Origin: Cyanobacteria bacterium QS_8_64_29
GTDB lineage: Bacteria; Cyanobacteriota; Cyanobacteriia; Cyanobacteriales; Rubidibacteraceae
Length of the DNA: 51,993 bases
Direction of reading: 5' to 3'
Assembly: GCA_003022125.1 (NCBI GenBank)
Contig: PXQH01000010.1
Coordinates: 1 to 51,993, forward strand
Shown here piece after piece: positions 41,949-51,993 of this stretch (the first letter of the stretch is position 1; every line of letters starts with the position of its first letter). The notes under the pieces were generated by a model. It made no database searches, was not told where the DNA came from, and saw only the letters and a program-made list of their open reading frames with translations. The position numbers were made by a program, and so were the translations under genes.

Positions 41949-42395
41949 ATGTCCGTGCGTCTCTATGTCGGCAACCTACCGAAAGAGCCCATCGAGCAAG
42001 AAGCGCTCCAAGCGGTCTTTAGCGATGTTGCCGATTCTGTGTCGGTCAAGGTGATCGAAGACCGCAAAACCGGCAACTGCCGGGGGTTTGCGTTCGTAAC
42101 CGTTCCCGACGACGAAACGGCCAACCAGTTCATTGAAAAGTACAACGGCCAAACTTTTAAAGAGAATCCGCTCAAAATCGAAAAGGCGCTGCCTCGCTCC
42201 AAGGAGAACGCGGAAGAAGCAGCAGCCTCAGACAGCGCCGATGGCGGGGGCGCCAACAAGCGCCGCAACAACAAAAAACGCCAGCGCAGCAGCGGCAAAG
42301 GTAGTAGTAGTGCTGAGAGCGTTGAGCCCGATCCGCGCTGGGCTGACGAGCTAGCCAAGCTCAAAGAACGGCTGGCCGCACAAAGCAAGCAGTAA
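41949..42395 (+). CDS. rbp: RRM-type RNA-binding protein
   Basis: 148 residues. One RNA recognition motif occupies residues 3-80: RNP2 is LYVGNL (residues 5-10) and RNP1 is CRGFAFVTV near 41. The tail is low-complexity: acidic/Ser/Ala, then KRRNNKKRQRSSGKGSSS, then a short helix ending AKLKERLAAQSKQ. Cyanobacterial Rbp proteins usually have a glycine-rich tail or none; here it is basic and helical. They affect mRNA stability and, in some species, localise photosystem mRNAs to thylakoids. An AGGAGG site precedes the ATG. rpiA follows 65 bases later. Confidence 0.93.
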   Translation: MSVRLYVGNLPKEPIEQEALQAVFSDVADSVSVKVIEDRKTGNCRGFAFVTVPDDETANQFIEKYNGQTFKENPLKIEKALPRSKENAEEAAASDSADGGGANKRRNNKKRQRSSGKGSSSAESVEPDPRWADELAKLKERLAAQSKQ

Positions 42396-42460
42396 GCGCG
42401 TTGCTCGGGCATCCCCGGCAACGCAGCCCGCCGTCTTAGGGCGCAAGGAGCTAAGCAAGC

Positions 42461-43171
42461 ATGACAGCGAAAACCGATTCGGCTCAGTCTCTCAAGGAGC
42501 AAGTCGGCCGCGCGGCCGCCGATCACGTCCCCGCCAATGCGGTCGTGGGACTGGGGACAGGCTCGACGACAGCCTATGCCATCCAGGCCATCGGCGAGCG
42601 CTTGCAGGCCGGGCAGCTAGGCAACATTGCGGGCATCCCTACCTCCTTTCAAGCCGAAGTCCTGGCCAAGCAGTACGGGATCCCGCTCACTAGCCTGGAT
42701 GCGGTATCGCACATTGACATTGCGGTCGATGGCGCCGACGAAGTCGATCCGGCCAAGACCCTCATCAAGGGCGGCGGTGCGGCCCACACGCGCGAGAAAG
42801 TCGTCGATACGTTTGCCCGTACCTTCGTGGTTGCTGTCGATAGCGGCAAGCTGGTCTCGACCTTAGGCGAGAAGTTCCGGTTGCCGGTCGAGGTCATTCC
42901 CATGGCGCAGGCGCCCGCACGGCGCGCGCTCGAGCAGTTGGGCGGCGAGCCCGAGCTGCGCATGGGGGTCAACAAGGCCGGCCCGGTGGTGACCGATCAG
43001 GGCAATTTGGTTTTTGACGTCCGGTTTGGCTCGATCGACAACGCAGCCGAGTTAGAGCAAACCATCAACAACATTTCCGGCGTACTGGAGAACGGCCTGT
43101 TTGTTAACGCCGCCAGTACGGTGCTGGTGGGCGAGCTCCAAGCCGACCGGGTCCGCATCCGCGAGCTCTAG
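42461..43171 (+). CDS. rpiA: Ribose-5-phosphate isomerase A
   Basis: 236 residues. It interconverts ribose-5-phosphate and ribulose-5-phosphate in the Calvin and pentose phosphate cycles. [19 protein letters not shown] near residue 29, [12 protein letters not shown] near 87 with catalytic acids, and [13 protein letters not shown] with the active-site lysine near 101 are all present. Length is normal. It is followed at 12 bases by the convergent rnj stop. Confidence 0.97.
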   Translation: MTAKTDSAQSLKEQVGRAAADHVPANAVVGLGTGSTTAYAIQAIGERLQAGQLGNIAGIPTSFQAEVLAKQYGIPLTSLDAVSHIDIAVDGADEVDPAKTLIKGGGAAHTREKVVDTFARTFVVAVDSGKLVSTLGEKFRLPVEVIPMAQAPARRALEQLGGEPELRMGVNKAGPVVTDQGNLVFDVRFGSIDNAAELEQTINNISGVLENGLFVNAASTVLVGELQADRVRIREL

Positions 43172-43183
43172 CGCCGGGCGCGC

Positions 43184-44971
43184 TCAGGAGGGGCTCGAGG
43201 CCTTCGATTTGGAGCGCCGGCGCCGCCGCGTTCGGGGACGGTTGGCGGCCTCGCTCGGGGCCTGGCCGTTGCCGTCTTGCGCCGGCACCTGCAGCAGGAC
43301 GATCGTGGCCGGGCTGCTGCGGAACTCTTGTTGCACCAGCCGCTGCAAGTTGCTCTCGAGTTCGGTTTTGAGGCGGGTCCAATCGAACTCGCCACGGCCG
43401 CCGTCCTGCAACGGGGCCTGCTGCGCCACCAGCTGCGATAGGCTCTGGCTCACCATGCGCTGCACGGCCGAGCGCTCCAGCGCATTGACGACCCCCTGCA
43501 ACTGCACCTGGGGCTGGGCCGCAAGCGTACCGTCGCGAGCGAGCGTGGCGGCCACGGTGATAACCCCATCGGCGGCCAGTTGCTGCCGCTCTTTGATGGT
43601 GTCGCCGCGCACGATTCCGGCGCGATCGACTAGCTCAATGCCGGCCAGCACGGGCTCGCCGCGCTCCAGGTCGTTGGGGGTTAGCACCAGCGTGTCGCCG
43701 TTTTGAACCAGGGCGGTGCGTTCTGACGGAATGCCCATCTGCTGCGCCATTTGGGCGTGCTTGACCAGCATGCGGTACTCGCCGTGCACCGGAACGAAAA
43801 ACTGCGGCCGTACCAGCGCCAGAATGAGCTTTTGGTCTTCTTGCGACCCGTGGCCGGAGACGTGGATCCCTTGCTCGCGCCCGTAGACGACGTGGGCCCC
43901 TTGGGCCATCAAGCGGTCGATGGCATCCACCACGGCAATGGTGTTGCCGGGAATGGGGTTGGCGGAAAAGGCGATGGTGTCGCCTTCGCGCGCTTGCAGT
44001 TGGGGATGCTCGCCGCGCGCGATCCGGGTCATGGCCGCCATGGGCTCCCCCTGGGAGCCGGTGGTCAGAACCAGCTGCTGCGACTCGGGCAAGCGGGCGA
44101 GGGATTTGAGCGGCTCGAACAGGCTGTCCGGACAGTGGATGTAGCCTAGGTTGCGGGCGTGGGCGATCGCGTTGAGCATCGAGCGCCCCACCACTGATAC
44201 GGTCCGCCCGTGCTTTTGCGCTAGCGCCAGAATGATGCCAATGCGGTGGATGGAAGAGGCAAAGGTGGTCACCATCAACCGGCCGGTGGCTTGGGCGAAA
44301 ACGTGATCGAGGTTGGGATAGACTGTCTGCTCGGAGGGGGTATGGCCCGGGGTTTCGGCGTTGGTGGAATCGCTCAGCAGGCAGAGCACCCCGCTTGCGC
44401 CGTACTCGGCGAGGCGATGCAGGTCGAAGGTTTCGCCATCGGGGGGCGTGTGGTCGACTTTGAAATCCCCGGTGTGGATGACTGTGCCGGCTGGGGTGCG
44501 AACGGCCAGGCAGAAACTATCGGCCAGCGAGTGGGTGTTGCGGATGAACTCAATGGCAAAGGCGCTCCCGAGCTGAACCACCTCGCGCGGGCCCACCGAT
44601 TTGAGCTCGGTGCGATCGGCAACGTTAGCCTCCTCGAGCTTGCCTTGCAGCAACGATAGCGCCAGGCGCGGTCCGTAGATGACCGGAATGTCGAATTGCT
44701 GCAGGTAGTAGGCAATACCGCCGATGTGATCCTCGTGGCCGTGGGTCACCACCATGCCTTTGATTTTGTGGCGGTTCTGCCGCACGTAGCGCATGTCCGG
44801 CAGGACAACGTTGACGCCGTGCATCTGCTCGCTGGGAAAACCGATGCCCCCATCGAGCAGAAACATTTCCTCACCGCATTCAAAGATGCAAGTGTTTTTG
44901 CCGACTTCGTGCAGCCCGCCCAGCGGGATGATGTTGAGGGGCGAGGCTGCATCGCTTTGCTTGCTACTCAT
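43184..44971 (-). CDS. rnj: Ribonuclease J
   Basis: 595 residues. A metallo-beta-lactamase/beta-CASP ribonuclease with combined endo- and 5'-3' exonuclease activity in RNA turnover. The metal motif is VVTHGHEDHIGG near residue 77; further metal ligands lie in FIRNTHSLADSF and VIHTGDFKVDH, and the beta-CASP part includes SGHGSQEDQKL near 380 and FFVPVHGEYRML. The C-terminus is Arg/Lys/Ser-rich (RPRTRRRRRSKSKASSPS), likely RNA-binding. An AGGAGG site lies before the ATG. It ends the minus-strand asd-dapA-rnj run, 105 bases after dapA. Confidence 0.96.
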   Translation of the reverse strand: MSSKQSDAASPLNIIPLGGLHEVGKNTCIFECGEEMFLLDGGIGFPSEQMHGVNVVLPDMRYVRQNRHKIKGMVVTHGHEDHIGGIAYYLQQFDIPVIYGPRLALSLLQGKLEEANVADRTELKSVGPREVVQLGSAFAIEFIRNTHSLADSFCLAVRTPAGTVIHTGDFKVDHTPPDGETFDLHRLAEYGASGVLCLLSDSTNAETPGHTPSEQTVYPNLDHVFAQATGRLMVTTFASSIHRIGIILALAQKHGRTVSVVGRSMLNAIAHARNLGYIHCPDSLFEPLKSLARLPESQQLVLTTGSQGEPMAAMTRIARGEHPQLQAREGDTIAFSANPIPGNTIAVVDAIDRLMAQGAHVVYGREQGIHVSGHGSQEDQKLILALVRPQFFVPVHGEYRMLVKHAQMAQQMGIPSERTALVQNGDTLVLTPNDLERGEPVLAGIELVDRAGIVRGDTIKERQQLAADGVITVAATLARDGTLAAQPQVQLQGVVNALERSAVQRMVSQSLSQLVAQQAPLQDGGRGEFDWTRLKTELESNLQRLVQQEFRSSPATIVLLQVPAQDGNGQAPSEAANRPRTRRRRRSKSKASSPS

Positions 44972-45076
44972 TAGCCTCCTGCGCGGATGGGATCGGGGTT
45001 AGGGGTCATAGTTGCGATCGCCCCACGAAACGGCGGCAGGGGCTTGCCGCGCTGCGGGGTAGGGGCCGCGCCGCTG

Positions 45077-45967
45077 CTAGGCGAGCGAGAGGTCTTGCAT
45101 GACGCGCGCCAACTGCGCTTGGCTCTCAGCGTCCAGCTCGCACAGGGGGAGGCGCGGCGCGCCAACGGACCAGCCCTGTTGGGCCAGGGCTGCTTTGATG
45201 GGAATGGGGTTGGTGGAAGCAAATAAGGCGCGAAAAAGCGGATAAAGCTGCAGGTGGATCTGTCGCGCCGCCGCGACGTTACCGGCTTCGAAGTTGCGGA
45301 TCAGCTGCTGCAGTTGGGATCCCACCAGGTGGCTGGCGACGCTAACCACGCCTGTGGCCCCCACCGATAGAAACGGCAGCGTGATGTAATCATCGCCGGA
45401 GTAGATGGCAAAGGAGGCATCGGTCAGCTGCCGGATCTGGCTGATGCGATCCAGGCTGCCGCTGGAGTCCTTGAGCGCGACTGCGTTGTCGAGCCGGGCC
45501 AGTTGGGCCACGGTTTCGGGGTCAAGGCTCTGGCCGGTCCGACTGGGGATGTTGTAGACCATCAGCGGCAGGTCGGGGCAGGCCCGGGCGATGGCTTCAA
45601 AGTGCCGGTACAGCCCCTGTTGGGGAGGCTTGTTGTAGTAAGGCACCACCGATAGAGCGCCATCCAGCCCCAACTGGGCCGCTTTTTGCGTGGCCGCGAT
45701 CGCCTCGGATGTCGCGTTGGACCCCGTGCCAGCAATGACGTTGGCCTGGGAGCCAACGGCACTGCGAACGACTTTGAACAGCTTGTACTCCTCATCCCAG
45801 GTGAGGGTGGGCGATTCGCCAGTGGTCCCGCAAACGACAACCCCGTCGCTGCCATCGGCCACCAGCGCCGCAGCCAAGCGCTCCGCCATGGCATAGTCCA
45901 CCGCACCATCGGCGGTGAAGGGGGTCACCATGGCGGTGATGACGCGTCCGAGCGAGCTGTCAGTCAT
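45077..45967 (-). CDS. dapA: 4-Hydroxy-tetrahydrodipicolinate synthase
   Basis: 296 residues from the ATG at 45967 ([20 protein letters not shown]); the open frame extends upstream into the end of asd without similarity. It condenses pyruvate and aspartate semialdehyde, the first committed step to lysine and diaminopimelate. Schiff-base lysine is in [11 protein letters not shown] near residue 164; the catalytic Tyr is in [11 protein letters not shown] near 136; [11 protein letters not shown] near 45 is the family signature. Its substrate is made by Asd, encoded 22 bases upstream. Confidence 0.97.
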   Translation of the reverse strand: MTDSSLGRVITAMVTPFTADGAVDYAMAERLAAALVADGSDGVVVCGTTGESPTLTWDEEYKLFKVVRSAVGSQANVIAGTGSNATSEAIAATQKAAQLGLDGALSVVPYYNKPPQQGLYRHFEAIARACPDLPLMVYNIPSRTGQSLDPETVAQLARLDNAVALKDSSGSLDRISQIRQLTDASFAIYSGDDYITLPFLSVGATGVVSVASHLVGSQLQQLIRNFEAGNVAAARQIHLQLYPLFRALFASTNPIPIKAALAQQGWSVGAPRLPLCELDAESQAQLARVMQDLSLA

Positions 45968-45989
45968 TGCTTGGGAATCACCGAGGGGA

Positions 45990-47033
45990 CTAAACCGCCA
46001 TCGCTGAAGCAGCGGGGTGGATGCGGTTCTCGCGCTGCAGCAGCTCGGCAATCTGCACGGCGTTGAGGGCAGCGCCCTTGCGGATCTGATCGCCGCACAG
46101 CCACAACTCTAACGCGTTGGGGTGCGAAGCATCGCGGCGGAGGCGACCCACCAGAACCGGATCGCGCCCGGTGGCCTCGGCCGGCATGGGGAAGTGGTTG
46201 GCTTGCCAGTCCTCTACCATTTCGATGCCGGGGGCCTGGGCCAGGGCCTCGCGCGCGCGCTCGAGCGCTAGCGGCGACCCAAACTCGAGATTGAGGGCCT
46301 CGGCATGCGCCCGCAGCACCGGAACCCGGACGCAGGTGGCGCTCACCGGCAGCTCGGGCGCGTTGAAAATCTTGCGCGTCTCATCGATAAGCTTGCGCTC
46401 CTCCTGGCAGTAACCGCTGGCATCGAGCGGGGATTTGTGCGGGAAAACGTTAAACGCCAGCGGGTGCGCGAAGGCCTCAGTGGGTGGCTCCTGACCCTCG
46501 AGGATGGCGCGGGCCTGCGCTTTGAGCTCCGCCATCGCCTGAGCCCCGGCGCCGCTGGCCGATTGGTAGGTGGTTGCCAGCAAGCGCTTGAGCGGCTGCA
46601 GGCGGTGCAGCGGCCATACCGCCGTTGCCATCAAGCTAGTGGTGCAGTTGGGATTGGCGATCGCGCCGCGGTGGCCGGCGGCAGCTTCCGGATTGACCTC
46701 CGGTACCACCAACGGCACTTGCGGATCCAGGCGAAAGGCACTGGAGTTGTCGATCGCGACGGCACCGGCTGCCACGGCTTTGGGGATCCAGGTTTTGGCC
46801 GTCGCGCTACCGGCCGAAGCCAGAACCAGATCCGCATCCGCCAGCGCTGCCTCGCTGACCGGCTCCACCGGCAAGGACTCGCCCCGGAACGGCATCTGGC
46901 GGCCGGCGGAGCGCGGCGAGGCCAGCAGTTTTAGCTCGGCGACCGGGAACTGGCGCTGCTCGAGCAGCGCGATCAGCTCGGCGCCCACGGCACCGGTGGC
47001 CCCCAAAATGGCGACGCGAATGCCCTCGCTCAA
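45990..47033 (-). CDS. asd: Aspartate-semialdehyde dehydrogenase
   Basis: 347 residues from a TTG start (47033) preceded by GGAGG. NADP site [15 protein letters not shown]; catalytic cysteine in NPNCTTSLM near residue 130; [16 protein letters not shown] near 163; substrate-binding His in [15 protein letters not shown] near 240. It reduces aspartyl phosphate to the semialdehyde that feeds DapA (next gene) and Hom (34.7-36.0 kb). It is the first gene of the asd-dapA-rnj cluster and divergent from tig with 223 bases between. Confidence 0.97.
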   Translation of the reverse strand: MSEGIRVAILGATGAVGAELIALLEQRQFPVAELKLLASPRSAGRQMPFRGESLPVEPVSEAALADADLVLASAGSATAKTWIPKAVAAGAVAIDNSSAFRLDPQVPLVVPEVNPEAAAGHRGAIANPNCTTSLMATAVWPLHRLQPLKRLLATTYQSASGAGAQAMAELKAQARAILEGQEPPTEAFAHPLAFNVFPHKSPLDASGYCQEERKLIDETRKIFNAPELPVSATCVRVPVLRAHAEALNLEFGSPLALERAREALAQAPGIEMVEDWQANHFPMPAEATGRDPVLVGRLRRDASHPNALELWLCGDQIRKGAALNAVQIAELLQRENRIHPAASAMAV

Positions 47034-47256
47034 CGCTGTGCCTCCGCTTGTGGTTGCTCCTGAACCAGCCCGTACCTGCCCGATGCAGGGCTGTCACCTA
47101 AGGCTAGCAGATTGCCCGCCGAGCAAGGCGATCGCCGGCTGCGGCTGTGTTACGCTGCCCTGGATACAGTTGAGCCCCCGAGCAACGCCTGACCCAGATG
47201 CCTGCGGGCTAGGGGGAGGCTGCACGGTCGGCCGCCGCGTCACGAGCACTTGAGGC

Positions 47257-48705
47257 ATGCGCGTTACCCAGGAACAGTTGCCCGGCAGTCAAATCGGTCT
47301 GGAAATCGAGATCCCCGCCGAACGCTCGCAGCAAGCCTACGACCGAGTCGTCAAAAACTTGGCCCAATCGGCCGACATTCCTGGGTTTCGCAAGGGCAAG
47401 GTGCCGCGCCAGGTGCTCATCCAACGGCTGGGCCCCGAGCGGATCAAAGCGGCCGCACTCGAGGATCTGCTCGAGCAGATTCTGGATGAGGTGATCGAGC
47501 AGGAGCAGATTGAGGCCATTAGCAAGCCGCAGCTGCGCTCGTCGTTTGAGGCGCTGACTCAAAACTACCAGCCCGGCCAGACGCTGACCGTCTCGGCGGC
47601 AGTGGACGTCTCGCCCGAGGTCAAGCTGGACGATGCGGATTACCAGCAGCTGAGCGTCCGGGCGGAGCAAACGCCGGAAGATGACGAGGCGATCGCCGAG
47701 CAAGTGGAGCAGTTTTTGCAACAGCGCCGCGCGGAGCAGGCCACGCTGGTCCCGGTCGAGGACCGACCGGCCCAGTGGGGCGATACGGTCGTCATCGACT
47801 ACCAAGGGCGCCTGGCCGAGAGCGAGGACGAGGCGCCACTAGAGGGCGCCCAGGACAGCGACTTTCAGCTCGACCTCGAAGAGGGCGAGTTCATCGAGGG
47901 TATCGTCAGCGGCATAGTGGGCATGCAGCAGGGGCAGACCCAAGCCATTGAGGTCACCTTCGAAGGCGACTATCCGCAAGAGAATCTGGCCGGGCGCAAC
48001 GTCACCTTTAACGTCACCCTCAACGAGATCAAAGCGCGCGAGCTACCCGAGCTCGACGACGAGTTCGCCCAGGAGGTGGGCGAGTACGAGAGCCTGTCGC
48101 AAATGCGGGAATCGCTGGCATCGCAGTTTAAGGAACAGGCCCAGCAGGAGACCCAAAACAGCATCCGGCAAGCCCTCAACGACGCCCTGCTCGAGCGCGT
48201 CGAGATCGATCTGCCCGAGTCGATGATCGACCGGGAAGTGCAGACCATGCTGACTCAAACGGCCATGGAGCTGAGTCAGTACGGTATCGACGTCCGGCAG
48301 GTCTTTACCGACGACACTATCCCGCAGATGAAAGAGCGCTCGCGCCCTGAGGCCATCCAGCGCCTCAAGCAGTCGCTAGTGCTGATTGAGGTAGCCAAGC
48401 GTCAGGGACTCGAACCCCAGCAAGACGAAATCGACAGCAAGATCGAGTCGCTCAAGCAAGAGCTCTCCGACCAAGACTACGATCCTGAGCGCATGCAGCA
48501 GATGGTTACCGATGACCTGCGCAAGGAAAAAGCGCTGGAGTGGCTGGAGCAAAACGCCGCGATCGAGCTCGTGCCCCAAGGGACGCTGCAGTCGGAGGAA
48601 TCCGAGCAGGACGAGCAGGAACAGCAGCCCGAGTCAGAGGCTGGCGAGACCGAGCAGGCCTCGGAGCAAACCGTCGATGTCTCGGCGCAAGACCCGCAGG
48701 CGTGA
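47257..48705 (+). CDS. tig: Trigger factor
   Basis: 482 residues. A ribosome-bound chaperone with three parts: an N-terminal ribosome-binding domain containing the signature GFRKGKVPRQVLIQRLG near residue 44, a PPIase domain (about 165-250, opening WGDTVVIDYQGRLAES), and a helical C-terminal arm. The last ~45 residues are acidic and Glu/Gln/Ser-rich (EQDEQEQQPESEAGETEQAS), a longer tail than usual and in keeping with an acidic, salt-adapted proteome. It heads the tig-clpP-clpX run; clpP is 67 bases downstream. Confidence 0.97.
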   Translation: MRVTQEQLPGSQIGLEIEIPAERSQQAYDRVVKNLAQSADIPGFRKGKVPRQVLIQRLGPERIKAAALEDLLEQILDEVIEQEQIEAISKPQLRSSFEALTQNYQPGQTLTVSAAVDVSPEVKLDDADYQQLSVRAEQTPEDDEAIAEQVEQFLQQRRAEQATLVPVEDRPAQWGDTVVIDYQGRLAESEDEAPLEGAQDSDFQLDLEEGEFIEGIVSGIVGMQQGQTQAIEVTFEGDYPQENLAGRNVTFNVTLNEIKARELPELDDEFAQEVGEYESLSQMRESLASQFKEQAQQETQNSIRQALNDALLERVEIDLPESMIDREVQTMLTQTAMELSQYGIDVRQVFTDDTIPQMKERSRPEAIQRLKQSLVLIEVAKRQGLEPQQDEIDSKIESLKQELSDQDYDPERMQQMVTDDLRKEKALEWLEQNAAIELVPQGTLQSEESEQDEQEQQPESEAGETEQASEQTVDVSAQDPQA

Positions 48706-48772
48706 GCCTAGTGCTGCGGCCGCTAAGGCATAATGGAGCCGTACTTACCCCGCCGCTTGCCACCCGCGCGCT

Positions 48773-49459
48773 ATGGTTTATTCGCAGTTGCAGGGCTACC
48801 AACCCGACAGCCGCCGCTGGCACCCCATCCGCTCCGCCAGCGAGGCGGTCGTCCCCATGGTGGTGGAGCAATCCGGCATGGGCGAGCGGGCCTTCGATCT
48901 CTACTCGCGCCTGCTGCGCGAGCGCATCGTCTTTTTGGGCTCCCAGGTCGATGATTCGGTAGCCGATACGGTAGTCGCGCAGCTGCTGTATTTGGAAGCC
49001 GAGGACCCCGAGCAAGACATCCAGCTCTACATCAACTCGCCGGGCGGCGCCATTTACGCCGGCATGGCCATCTACGACACCATCCAGCAAATCCGCCCGG
49101 ATGTGGCCACCATCTGCTACGGCCTGGCAGCCAGCATGGGAGCCTTTTTGCTGGGGGCTGGCAGTCCGGGCAAGCGCATGGCCCTGCCCAGCGCGCGCAT
49201 CATGATCCACCAGCCGCTGGGCGGCGCGCAGGGCCATGCGGCCGATATCAACATCCAGGCCAAAGAAATCGTTTATCTCAAGCGCACCCTCAACGAGCTG
49301 TTGGCCGACCACACGGGGCAACCCTACGATCGCATCGCGCGCGATACCGATCGCGACTTTTTCATGTCCTCGCAAGAGGCCAAAGAGTACGGCCTGATCG
49401 ACCGCGTCATCGCTCAACCGGCACTATCCGGTCAGGGGGCTGCTGCCGCCGCATCCTAG
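48773..49459 (+). CDS. clpP: ATP-dependent Clp protease proteolytic subunit
   Basis: 228 residues. The Ser-His-Asp triad is visible: Ser in [16 protein letters not shown] near residue 121, His in [14 protein letters not shown] near 146, and Asp in [15 protein letters not shown] near 195. [18 protein letters not shown] forms the oxyanion/hinge region. The extra ~30 N-terminal residues relative to E. coli ClpP fit the ClpP paralogue that partners ClpX in cyanobacteria. clpX starts 13 bases after its stop, so the two are co-transcribed. Confidence 0.97.
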   Translation: MVYSQLQGYQPDSRRWHPIRSASEAVVPMVVEQSGMGERAFDLYSRLLRERIVFLGSQVDDSVADTVVAQLLYLEAEDPEQDIQLYINSPGGAIYAGMAIYDTIQQIRPDVATICYGLAASMGAFLLGAGSPGKRMALPSARIMIHQPLGGAQGHAADINIQAKEIVYLKRTLNELLADHTGQPYDRIARDTDRDFFMSSQEAKEYGLIDRVIAQPALSGQGAAAAAS

Positions 49460-49472
49460 CTACGAGGCAGGC

Positions 49473-50846
<1,374 letters not shown>

Positions 50847-50871
50847 CGAGCGGCTCGGCGCAGGAGGGGGC

Positions 50872-51777
50872 ATGGCAAGCGAGCGCAGCTCGGGCGCAAG
50901 GGTCACCATCCGCGGGGTGCCCCACTACTACGAGTGGGTCACCCATACCGAGGGCGAGTCCAACAAGCCCGTCCTGGTTTTTCTCCACGGCTGGGGCGGC
51001 TCCGCACGTTACTGGCGCCCAACGGCGGCAGCATTGGCGGATCGCTTCGACTGTCTGCTGTACGACCTGCGCGGCTTCGGGCGCTCGCCCCTACCAGCAG
51101 CTCCCAGCCAGGCGCTGCCTGGATACGCGCTGGAGGACTACGTCCAGGACTTAGCGGAACTGCTGGATGCGCTGGGGCTGGAGCGCGCGTTCATTAACGG
51201 CCACTCCACTGGTGCCTCGGTTGCCCTACTGTTTGCCCATCACTATCCCGAGCGCGTCGAGCGGACCATCCTGACCTGTAGCGGCATTTTTCCCTACAAT
51301 CGCTGGGCGTTTTCGGCCTTCCACTGGGCGGGGCGCAACATCGTCCGGTTGCGCTTCAACTGGTTCCGGCGCGTCCCGGGCATGGACCGACTGTTCATGG
51401 CGCGCTTTCTGCAGCGCCCCATACCGGCAGCCGAGCGCCGCGCCTTTTTGGAGGACTATCTGGCTGCCAATACTGAGGCTGCCGCAGGCACCATCCGCAC
51501 GGCCGTCAGCCGGCATGCCGCCCAGGTCATGCCGCAGGCTTTTGCCGGCCTGCGCGTTCCGACGCTGCTGGTCTCGGGCGAGAAAGACATCATCATCCCC
51601 AACTGGATGGGCCGGCGGGCAGCTGCCCTCAATGAGGGGGTTACGCACTGCGAGCTGCCGCAAACGGCGCATTTCCCCATGCTGGAGGATGCGCCGCGCT
51701 ATCTGGAGCAGGTGCGCGTTTTTTTGGGACTGGCCCCCCCGGCAGTTACTGAGGGGGCGGCTGCTCGCCGTGAGTGA
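50872..51777 (+). CDS. Alpha/beta-fold hydrolase
   Basis: 301 residues. HGWGGSARYW near residue 39 is the oxyanion-hole loop, GHSTGASVALLFAHHYPERV near 109 holds the nucleophile Ser, LLVSGEKDIIIPNWMGRR near 235 the acid, and LPQTAHFPMLEDAPRYLEQV near 263 the catalytic His. The triad is complete, so it is an active esterase, lipase or similar; substrate unknown. An AGGAGG-like site precedes the ATG 25 bases after clpX, so it may be read through from the clp operon. Confidence 0.88.
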   Translation: MASERSSGARVTIRGVPHYYEWVTHTEGESNKPVLVFLHGWGGSARYWRPTAAALADRFDCLLYDLRGFGRSPLPAAPSQALPGYALEDYVQDLAELLDALGLERAFINGHSTGASVALLFAHHYPERVERTILTCSGIFPYNRWAFSAFHWAGRNIVRLRFNWFRRVPGMDRLFMARFLQRPIPAAERRAFLEDYLAANTEAAAGTIRTAVSRHAAQVMPQAFAGLRVPTLLVSGEKDIIIPNWMGRRAAALNEGVTHCELPQTAHFPMLEDAPRYLEQVRVFLGLAPPAVTEGAAARRE

Positions 51778-51832
51778 GGCGGCAGCGAGCGACTGGGCGC
51801 GCGTCCGCGCTGCCTTTCAGCGGGCACCTCTA

Positions 51833-51993
51833 ATACCAATTTGAGCAGTGGATGCACGCTTTCCAAAGAATATGACTCCCATATTGAGTTGGTATAAAAA
51901 TTAAATTCAGGCCGATTTATGGAAAAATAGAATGTAGCAACCAGGATTAAAACTGATGGGACAGCTAGGGTTCTGGGATCGAGAAAAGCGAGA
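51833..51993 (+). mobile_element. Left end of an IS5-like insertion sequence, cut by the window edge
   Basis: Composition changes sharply to A/T-rich after 51830. ATACCAA (51833-51839) is mirrored by TTGGTAT (51889-51895), a motif commonly seen at IS or repeat ends in cyanobacteria. A transposase-like start follows at 51956. The right end is outside the window. Confidence 0.5.
51956..51993 (+). CDS. Transposase, partial (IS5-like N-terminus)
   Basis: Only the first 12 codons are in the window: MGQLGFWDREKR. This opening resembles the N-terminus of cyanobacterial IS5-group transposases that begin with MG.LGFWD. The match is short, so the family is tentative. It is truncated by the window edge, not necessarily in the genome. 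Confidence 0.5.
   Translation, partial: MGQLGFWDREKR

Overview
The window is a GC-rich, gene-dense piece of a cyanobacterial chromosome. Cyanobacterial assignment rests on psbI (a 38-residue photosystem II gene), nblA (phycobilisome degradation), a split orange-carotenoid-protein pair (HCP plus CTDH), Tic20, a UPF0182 protein, a DUF3769 outer-membrane protein, and many HIP1 octamers (GCGATCGC). A glycine sarcosine methyltransferase next to a sarcosine/dimethylglycine methyltransferase indicates glycine betaine synthesis and so a halophilic or strongly halotolerant organism. The species cannot be named from the sequence. No tRNA, rRNA or CRISPR array was seen.

Layout: 1-3.8 kb holds nfu, an HAD phosphatase, glyA, tic20 and rpsF. 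3.8-8.6 kb is the glycine cleavage set gcvT-gcvH-gcvP on the minus strand. 8.7-17.9 kb holds a TauE exporter, psbI, the DUF3769 protein, an unknown protein, UPF0182, an EamA transporter and an orphan TRAP binding protein. 17.9-21.0 kb is damaged: a frameshifted MscS channel gene, then about 170 bp that reads as the N-terminus of an NAD-dependent DNA ligase of haloarchaeal character, fused to an adenosylhomocysteinase that has lost its first ~46 residues. 21.1-24.7 kb: exoD, hisA, recF, speE. 25.1-26.9 kb: the betaine methyltransferases. 27-30.7 kb: a small membrane protein, an unknown protein, CTDH/HCP, queG, an unknown helical protein and fluC. 30.8-43.2 kb: mgtE, hemC, glgA, hom, gltX, an FKBP isomerase, a phasin-like protein, a zinc-ribbon protein, ubiD, a DUF427 protein, nblA, an RRM RNA-binding protein and rpiA. 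43.2-50.8 kb is a divergent block, asd-dapA-rnj against tig-clpP-clpX. An alpha/beta hydrolase and the first codons of an IS5-like transposase close the window.

Functional links: glyA and gcvTHP set the glycine/one-carbon balance (photorespiration). Betaine synthesis draws on glycine and three S-adenosylmethionines, and adenosylhomocysteinase clears the by-product; all lie within 25 kb although not in one operon. HCP/CTDH and NblA concern light protection and antenna turnover. asd, dapA and hom share the aspartate pathway. Tig, ClpP and ClpX form a protein-folding and degradation set.

Most interesting points: the ligase/adenosylhomocysteinase chimera (either a foreign insertion or an assembly join between a cyanobacterium and a co-occurring haloarchaeon), the cysteine-free CTDH beside HCP, the large hairpin between the two betaine methyltransferase genes, and the orphan TRAP binding protein. 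No clearly new multi-gene system is evident.
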